64,000 nucleotides of DNA from Azolla pinnata (taxonomy: Eukaryota > Streptophyta > Polypodiopsida > Salviniales > Salviniaceae), in NCBI GenBank assembly GCA_037176905.1, contig JBBBWG010027867.1:69277-133276 (forward strand), given 5' to 3'. The first letter of the stretch is position 1. Each line of letters starts with the position of its first letter. This document shows positions 55,580 through 64,000 of this stretch, in pieces. The notes below the pieces were generated by a model. That model was not told the origin of the DNA. It saw only the letters and a list, made by a program, of their open reading frames with translations, and searched no databases. The translations under genes were made by a program, and so were the position numbers.

Positions 55580-58500
55580 ATGGAAACCTCTGGTTCTGTT
55601 TGCGGGCTTCCGAGGCGGCCGCCGGAAAGATCCGTTTCCCGAGGTTTCAAAGATGATATCCTCTCCGGGGATGTGCAACTCCGAGTCTTGCACTCCACTT
55701 GCAGGGCCACACATCAGTTCATCCGAATATGCGATCCAAAAAGAGGTTGCTCATCTCCAATTTGTTGCAAGCAAAGAGGAATCGATGCGACAAAGGGCTT
55801 AGGTATAGATCTGAATGGCACACTCCATCCTCGATGGGAAGCTGTGGAGTCTTTCAGAGATGGCTTGGCTCTGGAAAGCATGCCAGAGCCACTGGATGTG
55901 GAGAATGTGCCAGAAATACCGGATGTGGAAAATTCGTCGTCAAGAGCAGGGGTGGAAGATGTAATGGGTAACCTAACACAAACAGGGCATACGACAAATG
56001 TAGAGGAAAATATGTCAGAAATAGAGGATCTGGAAATGGTGGTGAGAAGTCTTTCACAAACTGGGGATGTTCTCAATAGCGTGGATAACATACTGCAGAC
56101 GAAGGATGTGCAAAATGATGTGGAAAAGCCATGTCATGCGTGGGAGACCATGTCGTCACAAACAGAAGATGTGGGAAATTCTCAAGGCAGTAGATCAGAA
56201 CCAGGGTATATGACAAAGGATGCTGGAAGCATACCAAAAACAGGTCATATGGAAGGGGCAATGGAAAACATATCAGAATCAGAAGCCACAAGAACCTTTA
56301 TTTATAAAGCAGCACAAACAGGGGATGTTGAAAATACCGTGGGAACCTCCTCCCGAACAGTGCATTCAACCCTAGTACTTGTAAATACCTCGATCGATCC
56401 CTCCTCAATGAAAGATGATTTGGCTATCAGTCCACAAACAGAGCAACCTCAGCATGTTTGTGACTATCTTCATGTGAGCAACCTTAAGAAGGACCTTTCT
56501 GCTGTGGAGAGCGTATCACAAATTGGACAACTACTTGGAAGCCATGTAGCCACGCATATAGACTCCTTGTCTATTGGATGCAGTATGCAGAACATTCCTC
56601 AAACGGATAGAGGATCCCTGATAGAACCCTTGCCTATGGAAAATGCTAGTGAAAGCATCGGAATCATTTCACTAAGAGCATCGGAATCACAGCATGCATC
56701 ATTTCAGGACATCTTATCTGTGGACAGTGCTACGGAGGCCAGTCTGCAAATAGAAAATGTTGTGGAAACCATTTCACAAACCGAAAAATCTCTGCTAGTA
56801 TCACCTGTGGAGTCCTTTCCGTCGAAAAGTTCTAGGGAGAGCATAGCACAAACAGGAGAATCTCGACAAGTGTCACTTCTGAACTCAGTCTCTGTGGAAA
56901 ATGCTGTGGAATCTAGCCTAAAAGCTGGAGAATCTCACCTTGTATCACTTGCACAATCCTCTTCTGCAGCTCATGCTATTGAAACCATCATGCAACCAGG
57001 GGAATCAAAGCAACCGTCACATCTGGACCCGATTTCTGGGGAAAAGACTGTGGAAACCGTTACACAAACTGACGGATCTGAGCAAGTTTTATTAGTGGAT
57101 TCCTTGACTGTGAAAAATTTCTGGGAAAGCGTTACAGAATCAGGGAAATATCAGCAAATATCACTTCTGAACTCATTGAAGATGAAACATGCTATGGAAA
57201 CCATTCCACGAACTGACAAACCTCAAATAGTATCACCTGTACACACGTCCTCTGCGAAACATTTTGTGGAGAGCATTAAAAAAGAAGGGGAGTATCAGCA
57301 AGTGTCAAATGGGGTTCCCTTTTCTATGGAGAAAGCTAAGGAAACTATTCCACAAACTGGCGAACCTCAGAAAAAGACTTCTGTAGAAACCACTCCACAA
57401 AAGGTGGTAAACGCTATGGAAGCTATTCTACAAACAGAGGAATCCATGAAGATATGGTCTATGTCAATGGCAGATGCAAGTATCATGAAAGCAAAAGAAA
57501 CTCAGCAAATATCACCCATGGAACCCATGTCTATGGAAAGTAATGCAGAAATGTTTCCAGGAATCGGAGAATCTCCGCAAGGATGTGAACATCTGCATGA
57601 GAAAGGACCTAATAATAAATGTGAGGTTTTGGAAGAATATCTTCGAGATCCTAGTGTAGGAAAACTAATGGACTCTGCGATAATGACAATCCAGAATGAT
57701 CTCAAGTCAATGCAGATGAATATGGACTCTAATGAAGTTGCTTTAGGTTCTAATCCAATTCAGAAGTCTTTAAGCCTTGATCGGAGCGTTTCTACTACAT
57801 TGGACTCCAGAATCCATCCTGAGGGTGCCTCTCTTTATTTAAATTCTCATCATAGCAAAGATATTCACATAAATATTCGTCATGCATTGAACATCCTTGG
57901 AGACATTACCGATCTTGTCACTGTTTCTGATGGCTTCCCATTAAAATCCCCTGAAGCTCCGGCCACTCCAGATCTATGCTCAGAAGATAGATTGTGGTCC
58001 TATTGTAACAGTGCTACCTCTCCTTCCTTTTCTGGAAGAGAAGAAGAAGAGGATGGAAAGGTTGATGTTGAAGAATGTGAAAAAGAAAAGGGCAAAGAGC
58101 CCATCGCAGCATGGATGAACCGGCAGCAAGGAGGAATAGATGATAAAGAAGAGATGCAAGGAAGAATGCTATCTGATAAAGGCGTGGGGCAGTATGCGAA
58201 AGCTAGTCTACCACACGAGGAAATAGCAGCGGAGCAAGAAATAGAAGAGCTGCGAGAAGGTGAAACAAAGGAGCAGTTCCATACACTGATGAAGCAAAAT
58301 CAATCTCTGAAACCTGTGAGATTTGGGAACCACACAGTTCGGAAAATCAGTGTGAAGCAAAATCAATCTCTGAAACCTGTGAGATTTGGGAAGCACACAG
58401 TTCGGAAAATGATTTATTTTTCAAAAGTTATCAATATCAGCATCTCAAAAACACACAGGAACATCTGTCTGGCCCCAAGAACTAGATATATGTGTAGGTC

Positions 58501-60154
58501 AAAGTCAGCACTCGAGAAGCTTCGCAGGATCATAAAGACAAATAGACATGGTGATCCATTGAAACTGTCATGTGCAAAGTTACAAGATTATCTGGATCAA
58601 TGTAAAAGAATTTCAACGGAGGCACTGATAATTTGTAATCTATGTGATTTGCAAGAGTTGATGCCTAAGAAGATCATATCAGCCGAGAAAAAACAGAGAG
58701 GAGTGAGATATGCAAGCAGGATGGTAAACTTGAAGAGAAGAATGCTCGTGCTCTACCTACACCAACAGAAATATCGTCTGAGGAGGATTCCCAAAGTTTA
58801 TCGAGGTGGAAGAGTATCAGAAGACTGTAAATCTCCTGTAAAAAAGCCACCTGAGCAATGGAGAAACCAGAAGCAATTGCTTAGCAAAATGCGGAACAAG
58901 GAAGAATGGAACAACATACAAATCGATGATTTGGAAGAGTGCCTTGACACTTGCTTACAGGATCTGCACCCCCTACCATTAGCTTTTCCTGCTCTTGCCC
59001 TTTCACCATACTGTAAAGTGCTTGTGAAAAAGGTTGATCTGCCGAATTCCGAGCTCTCAAACGGTGATACAGAACAGATCGAAAACCGTATAGTACTCGA
59101 TCGTTTAGGTGATGATATACATTCAAAACTTCTTCCAGATAATCAAATTGATGGAATGCAAAGATTTGCATGTCAAGCACAGGGTGGAGTCTCTTCTTTA
59201 TCATCGTGTTCTCAATCTGGGGACAAGACAGCATCTTCGCAGATACCTGTATGGCAAGAATCAGTGCAAACATGCTGCAGTTCGACTCGATCAAAGAAAG
59301 CCCCGACTCTTCCATCATCTAATGTGTCAAACCTTGGAACTGAGGTAAGGCTAGCAAATGCTTATCTTGGCTTATCTTGGATTCTATAGTGTGCCAATGG
59401 CTCTTGTATGGAGCTTTTTTTAAGAGGAAGATGTCTTACCGTTTTTGTGCAGTTGACGATAAGGATGCACGAAATGAAGAGCAAAGAGAAACTGAAACAA
59501 TGCGCAGAGGTTTTCCTGCTTCGCCGCCATATTGTACAGCAGCAACGAAGAGCTCAGCTGGCACCACCATACCCCCCTCCTCAAAGCTCTACTGGAAATA
59601 GCAACAAATGCAATGCTGGTTGGGTTGATGCATGCAACATGGAGCTTATCAAACGGCAAGGGATCTGTATGCAGCGATCGAAAGAGTCGTTTGGCAGCGG
59701 TGAAGGCAAACCGGGGAGACGATCGACGGTAATTGATGTGCATAACAATAATGCATACCATGCTGAGCATACAAACCTGCGAGAAAGGTGCCATGGGAAC
59801 TTGATGGAGCTGTATGCAAGTAGTGGCGAAGAAGATTGTTGTCCTGTTGATGTGGAGAGCAACCACCGCTGCATCGTCATCGAGCGAGCAAACCACCAAG
59901 AGACAGGTTGCGCCAGTGTAGTGATCGACATCGAAGAACTGCAGAAGTATGTGGATGTACAATTCATTAGTCAAGCAGGGATAGATTTAGGTGGTGGCTC
60001 GGGCACTGCAACCGCCTTGAATCAGTCGTTAGCAATTCCAGATGTGGCTGCGGTGATAGTTACGATCGTCGCATTGGTAGTTTACACACGGATCCTGTGC
60101 CATAAAGCTTTGGCTCGAGTTGGTTTGCGATCATCACGTAGCGGTAAGCATTGA
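55580..60154 (+). CDS. Large unidentified protein with degenerate repeats and C-terminal membrane anchor
   Basis: I do not recognise this protein. Two exons, 55580-59344 and 59453-60154 (donor GAG|GTAAGG, acceptor TTTTTGTGCAG), give 1488 aa in one frame. Residues ~90-660 are acidic and Ser/Thr/Gln-rich with ~25-28-residue degenerate repeats built on a pattern like SMEKAKETIPQTGEPQ / SVENAVESSLKAGESHLVS. Residues ~660-900 are mixed and acidic. At 58291-58416 a 63-bp tandem duplication encodes two copies of KQNQSLKPVRFG-HTVRK. The following ~250 residues are strongly basic (TRYMCRSKSALEKLRRIIKT, SRMVNLKRRMLVLYLHQQKY). Exon 2 encodes a charged region and then one hydrophobic helix (DVAAVIVTIVALVVYTRIL, ~1452-1470) 18 residues from the end, giving a tail-anchored topology. 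The start is the first in-frame Met; an upstream exon is possible. Confidence 0.75.
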
Positions 60155-60437
60155 GATCGATCGATCGATCGACTTGGCTGTACCCCGAGTCTCGTAAACA
60201 CTTGCTTCCTCAGCAGATGGAACCGAATTCCTCCTGAAGCGAAGATGATGATTCGCAAGCTGAAGAGATGTACTCTACTTGTAATGCTTCACTAACCAAC
60301 CAACTAACCAACGCCATCATTCGGGCGTCATGTCATTTGTAGTGGATTGATTCTTTCCACATGTACTGTAGTGTCTATCATCCTGGGAGCGAGCATTGTT
60401 ACGACGATGACGCGTGTACATGTTGCTCTTGGATTTG
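60155..60437. other. 3' flank of the unidentified gene
   Basis: A gatcgatcgatcgatcgac tract follows the stop at once (60154-60172), then aaccaaccaactaacc-type repeats. Ends at the N gap; no gene seen. Confidence 0.6.
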
Positions 60438-60537
60438 NNNNNNNNNNNNNNNNNNNNNNNNNNNNNNNNNNNNNNNNNNNNNNNNNNNNNNNNNNNNNNN
60501 NNNNNNNNNNNNNNNNNNNNNNNNNNNNNNNNNNNNN
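60438..60537. other. Assembly gap (100 N)
   Basis: Run of exactly 100 N. The sequence immediately to its right is the first copy of a 221-bp direct repeat, so the gap may have arisen in repeated DNA. Confidence 0.98.
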
Positions 60538-60960
60538 ATGTGTATTACACACAATTCTGTGTATGTATGTTTCGATTCCGACAATGTTAATTGTGGCTGG
60601 CTGGGCTTCTTCTTTCTCAATGCAGAAGTTCGCAAAGAATACTAATCTGGCGGAATGGATTCTCGTGCAAAGTAGTAGCTGCCATTGTGTCAGGTGTTTA
60701 GGGTTTTCAACGCAATTTGTGCGTTGAAAACCCTAAATTTGTGTCGGGTGTTCAATTGATGTGTATTACACACAATTCTGTGTATGTATGTTTCGATTCC
60801 GACAATGTTAATTGTGGCTGGCTGGGCTTCTTCTTGCTCAATGCAGAAGTTCGCAAAGACTACTAATCTGGCGGAATGGATTCTCGTGCAAAGTAGTAGC
60901 TGCCATTGTGTCGGGTGTTTAGGGTTTTCAACGCTATTTGTGCATTGACACATTTGGTTC
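60538..60960. repeat. 221-bp direct repeat, two copies
   Basis: The segment starting atgtgtattacacacaattc at 60538 recurs at 60759 with very few changes through ctggcggaatggattctcgt and ttagggttttcaacgc. Copy 2 diverges after 60940. Confidence 0.95.
60697..60737. repeat. Perfect 18-bp inverted repeat with 5-nt loop (TTTAGGG ends)
   Basis: tttagggttttcaacgca (60697-60714), loop atttg (60715-60719), then its exact reverse complement tgcgttgaaaaccctaaa (60720-60737). It lies at the end of the first 221-bp copy; the right arm is degenerate in the second copy (60918-60950). Confidence 0.95.
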
Positions 60961-60984
60961 ATGGAGTGTGCATGCTCTCATGTA

Positions 60985-62240
60985 CAGTTAGGTTTAGGAA
61001 GAGGGTTTAGGGTTTTGGAAGAGAGGGTGAACATCAGGGAGGAGGAGAGAAGGAGCATTCGGGTAGAGGAGAGGGTGAGCATTAGGGTTTAGTTTAGGGT
61101 TTGGAAGAGAGGAGGAGCATTAGGGTTTAGGAGGAGAGGAGCTTTAGGGTTTAGGTTCTCGGATGAGAGCATGAGCATTGGGGTCTAGGAAGAGAGGATG
61201 AACATTAGGGTGTAGGAAAGAACGGATGAAAATTAGGGTTTATGGTTAAGGAAGAGAGAGTTTAGCGTTTAGTTAGGTTTAGGAAGAGAGGAGGGGAATC
61301 AGAGTTTAGGGTTTAGGAAGAGAGGTGAGAATTAGGGTTTAAGAGGAGAGAAGGAGAATTAGGGTCTAGGGTTTAGGATGAGAGGGTGAGCACTAGGATT
61401 TAGTTTAGGGTTTTAGGAAGAGAGGAGGAGCATGAGGGTTTGGGGAGAGAGGGGGAGAATTAGGGTTTGGGGAAAAAGAGGAGGAGCATTGGGGTTTAGT
61501 TTAGGGTTTAGGAAAAGCATTAGAGGTTTTAAGGGCAGAGGAGCATTAGGGTTTGGGAAGAGAGGAAGGAGGAGGTTTTAGGGGCAGAGGAGGAGCATTA
61601 GGGTTTGGGAAGAGAGGAAGGAGGAGCATTAGGGTTTAATTTAGGGTTTAGGAAGAGAGGAAGGAGGAGCATTAGGGTTTAGGAAGAGTGGAAGTAGAAG
61701 CATTAGGATTTAGTTTAGGGTTTAGGAAGAGAGGAAGAGGAGCATTAGGGGTTTAGTTTAGGGTTTAGGAAGAGAGGAAGGAGGAGCATTAGGGTTTGGT
61801 TTAGGGTTTAGGAAGAGAGGAAGGCGGAGCATTAGGGTTTAGGAAGAGAGGAAGGAGTAGCATTAGGGTTGAGGAAGAGATCAAGGAGGAGCATTAGGGT
61901 TTAGGACGAGTGGGAATGAGAAGCATTAGGGTTTAGGAAGAGTGGAAGGAGGAGCATTAGGGTTTAGGAAGAGTGGAAGGAGGAGCATTAGGGTTTAGTT
62001 TAGGGTTTAGGAAGAGTGGAAGGCGGAGCATTAGGGTTTAGTTTAGGGTTTAGGAAGAGAGGAAGGAGGAGCATTAGGGTTTAGGAAGGGAGGAAGGTGG
62101 AGCATTAGGGTTTAGGAAGAGTGGAAGGAGAAGCATTAGGGTTTAGTTTAGGGTTTAGGAAGAGAGGAAGGAGGAGCATTAGAGCATTAGGGTTTGATTT
62201 AGGGTTTTTCAGGGGAGAGAGGCATTTAGGGTTAGGGTTT
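60985..62240. repeat. TTTAGGG-rich minisatellite (~1.25 kb)
   Basis: Irregular ~40-60-bp units built from agcattagggtttagtttag, agggtttaggaagaga and ggaaggaggagcattagg. Dozens of TTTAGGG-like motifs all point the same way. The array ends about 90 bp before the PIF1 start codon. Confidence 0.95.
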
Positions 62241-62301
62241 TGTTTTTTTGGGTTTTCTGTTATGTATTGAGCAGAAGTGGAGAAGAGAGGAAGAGAATGA
62301 G

Positions 62302-62330
62302 GAGGTCGCAGGTTCGAATCCTGCTCGCCT
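62302..62330 (+). other. tRNA-like T-arm (B-box) remnant
   Basis: gaggtc is followed by a perfect T-arm: GCAGG stem (62308-62312), TTCGAAT loop, CCTGC stem (62320-62324), then tcgcctt resembling an acceptor strand. It contains the exact B-box core GGTTCGAATCC. No D-arm, A-box or anticodon arm is visible upstream, so it is a 3' tRNA fragment or a chance match, not a tRNA gene. Confidence 0.4.
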
Positions 62331-62332
62331 TC

Positions 62333-64000
62333 ATGGACCCCGACCCTGTCGTCGCCGCCGAGCAGCGGGCCCGCGCAGCCCTGCAGAAGCAGATCGCCCT
62401 TGCGAAGCGGCGCGACAGGAGGAGCTCCTCCCTTCACTCTCCCAGCTCCGCCGACCGCCTTCCTTCCGCGACGACAAGCAGAGGTACAGTAGAAGGCGTT
62501 CCTTCTTCCTCCGCCTCATTGCTAGATCAGATTGCATTCGTCAGAGATTCTCGTGAAGAAGAAGATTCTAGCCAGGCATTCGATCCCTTCCCTGTTACTG
62601 ACCCATGGCCTGATCCCCGGGAGAAGGATCTTTCTGCCCTCCACGAAGAGCATTCTGGATCGTGCGCGCACATGGCGGAAGTGGAGCAAGATGCTCCGCA
62701 AAATGGATCTCAATCAGCTACTCCCCTCTCCGCCGCCGGTTCCAGCGATGAACCTCCGAGGAGGAGCGCTTCTTCCTGGGTCGAGGACGGGCCTGTTAGG
62801 TTTTCCAAGCAGCAGATGAAGGTCTTAGAAGCTGTGGCCTGCCGGAAGTCTGTGTTTATGACCGGATCTGCTGGCACAGGGAAAAGCTTCATCCTTTCTT
62901 ACATCTTAAGAGTGTTAGAGGCTCTGTGTAAGGAAGGATCGGTCTACGTAACTGCATCTACTGGATTAGCGGCTTGCGCTCTCGGTGGCACCACGTTGCA
63001 TTCTTTCGCAGGTATCGGACTAGGAATCGGTAGCCCTGAGAGCCTTGTCATCAAAATTCTTCGGAAGAAAGATCTGGTTAAGAGATGGAAATCCGTGGAG
63101 GCTCTCATCATCGATGAGATAAGCATGATAGATGGGGAGCTATTCGACAAGATCGAGTACGTGGCACGGCGCATCAGGGGAAACAATGCTTGTTTCGGAG
63201 GTATACAGCTGATCGTGACGGGGGATTTCTACCAGCTTCCTCCCGTTAATCCTCCCAATCCGCAGAAATATTTCGCGTTTGAAGCTGATTGCTGGCAGAA
63301 ATGCTTCGATTTGCAAGTCGAACTCGAGCATGTGTTCAGACAGTCGGATGGAGTCTTTGTTGGCATGTTGAATGAAATAAGGAAGGGGTTAAAAACCCCG
63401 AAGACGCTCGAAAGCCTCAGGATGTGCTTCAGGGTGTTGCCTGATGATGGTACTGGCATCATTCCCACGAGGCTGTATCCATTAAAAGTGGACGTGAAGC
63501 AGGAGAATCTGCAGAAGCTCAATGCCTTAGGAGCCAATATTGTAACCTTCACATCTGTGGACAAAGCAGACAGTCATGTTCACAGATTCATGCTTGATCA
63601 CATGCGATTTGAAAAGGAGCTGCAGCTTTGTGTTGGGGCACAGGTTATGCTGATCAAAAATCTTGATACTATGCGTGGTTTGGTCAATGGTGCCAAGGGG
63701 GTGGTGGTGGGTTTTCATTCAAGGTACGATGAGCCCCAAGAGGATGAGAGCAAGCTTCCTAGATCGTTGGCGAGAGCTGTGAATCCATCTGGATTATGGC
63801 CTGTCGTAAGATTTAACAGTGGAGCGATCGCAATAGGACCTCAGAAGGAGACGGCAGAAGATGGTGGTGTGGAAGTAGTGAGCAGACTACAGGTCCCATT
63901 GATTCTTGCGTGGGCATTAAGCGTTCACAAATGCCAAGGCATGACACTCAGCAAAGTTGAGACTGATCTATCCAGAGCTTTTGAGTATGGAATGGTATAT
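62333..64000 (+). CDS. PIF1: PIF1-family 5'-3' DNA helicase (3' end outside window)
   Basis: SF1B helicase of the PIF1/RRM3 family, which unwinds G-quadruplexes and acts at telomeres, replication barriers and organellar DNA. An uninterrupted 556-codon frame from ATG 62333 runs off the window. After an acidic N-terminus of ~155 residues: the first helicase segment VRFSKQQMKVLEAV, Walker A GSAGTGKS, TASTGLAACALGG (Ia), Walker B ALIIDEISM, motif III VTGDFYQLPPV, LEHVFRQSD, CVGAQVMLIKNL, and motif VI ILAWALSVHKCQGMTL near residue 530. The last motif's extension is cut by the window edge. Apparently a single exon so far, unlike its many-intron neighbours. It could be a cellular PIF1 or a solitary helicase derived from a Helitron; no Rep domain or Helitron terminus is seen within the window, favouring the cellular form. 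The start is the first Met in frame. Confidence 0.93.
   Translation, partial: MDPDPVVAAEQRARAALQKQIALAKRRDRRSSSLHSPSSADRLPSATTSRGTVEGVPSSSASLLDQIAFVRDSREEEDSSQAFDPFPVTDPWPDPREKDLSALHEEHSGSCAHMAEVEQDAPQNGSQSATPLSAAGSSDEPPRRSASSWVEDGPVRFSKQQMKVLEAVACRKSVFMTGSAGTGKSFILSYILRVLEALCKEGSVYVTASTGLAACALGGTTLHSFAGIGLGIGSPESLVIKILRKKDLVKRWKSVEALIIDEISMIDGELFDKIEYVARRIRGNNACFGGIQLIVTGDFYQLPPVNPPNPQKYFAFEADCWQKCFDLQVELEHVFRQSDGVFVGMLNEIRKGLKTPKTLESLRMCFRVLPDDGTGIIPTRLYPLKVDVKQENLQKLNALGANIVTFTSVDKADSHVHRFMLDHMRFEKELQLCVGAQVMLIKNLDTMRGLVNGAKGVVVGFHSRYDEPQEDESKLPRSLARAVNPSGLWPVVRFNSGAIAIGPQKETAEDGGVEVVSRLQVPLILAWALSVHKCQGMTLSKVETDLSRAFEYGMVY

Noticed and set aside
62302-62330. Complete tRNA gene
   Set aside because: Only the T-arm is present; no A-box, D-arm or anticodon stem can be drawn upstream.
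62333-64000. Helitron transposon
   Set aside because: Only a PIF1-type helicase is visible; no RepHel HUH motif or Helitron end within the window, though the 3' part is outside it.

Overview
The window is nuclear DNA from a land plant. The genes are split by many short, AT-rich GT-AG introns, and the products are plant-specific: a plastid terminal oxidase, HCF173, S1FA, a NEK5/6-type NIMA kinase and a plant-type receptor-like kinase. There are also numerous Arabidopsis-type (CCCTAAA/TTTAGGG) interstitial telomere-like tracts. I cannot name the species. The PTOX homologue with a long N-terminal extension hints weakly at a non-flowering plant. Three 100-N gaps (14587-14686, 47553-47652, 60438-60537) show it is a draft scaffold.

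Layout. 154-4408 (-): PTOX/AOX-family oxidase, 12 exons. 5957-10258 (-): HIPL-type secreted glucose/sorbosone-dehydrogenase-like protein, 5' end uncertain. About 10.3-14.9 kb: gene-poor, with 39-bp, ~60-bp and ~250-bp repeats, TTC microsatellites and a telomere-like block. 14921-20344 (+): receptor-like kinase whose first two introns are filled with minisatellites. 21023-25285 (-): complete CDC48/p97 gene, convergent with the kinase. 25.3-27.2 kb: trinucleotide low-complexity DNA. 27268-31301 (-): C2H2 zinc-finger protein. 31.3-36.1 kb: degenerate telomere-like satellites and a wrecked LRR receptor-kinase pseudogene. 36115-40474 (-): NEK kinase, 15 exons with one GC-AG intron. 40.5-45.8 kb: GA-rich upstream DNA and a long ATGCATGC-type array. 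45871-47423 (-): S1FA. 48822-53533 (-): HCF173, with a striking upstream region (five exact 20-bp ACGT-box repeats, then perfect heat-shock elements). 55580-60154 (+): a 1488-residue repeat-bearing protein with a C-terminal membrane anchor that I do not recognise. 60.2-62.3 kb: duplications, a perfect hairpin and a 1.3-kb TTTAGGG-rich minisatellite. 62333 to the end (+): PIF1-family helicase, cut by the window edge.

The genes are not an operon or an obvious functional cluster. Two serve the thylakoid (PTOX, HCF173); the rest are housekeeping or signalling genes. I see no tRNA, rRNA, CRISPR array or intact transposon. The distinctive character of the region is its tandem repeats, which sit in introns, 5' flanks and even coding sequence. 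Exon boundaries were read by eye from reading frame, GT/AG sites and family similarity; every multi-exon model listed keeps phase across its junctions.
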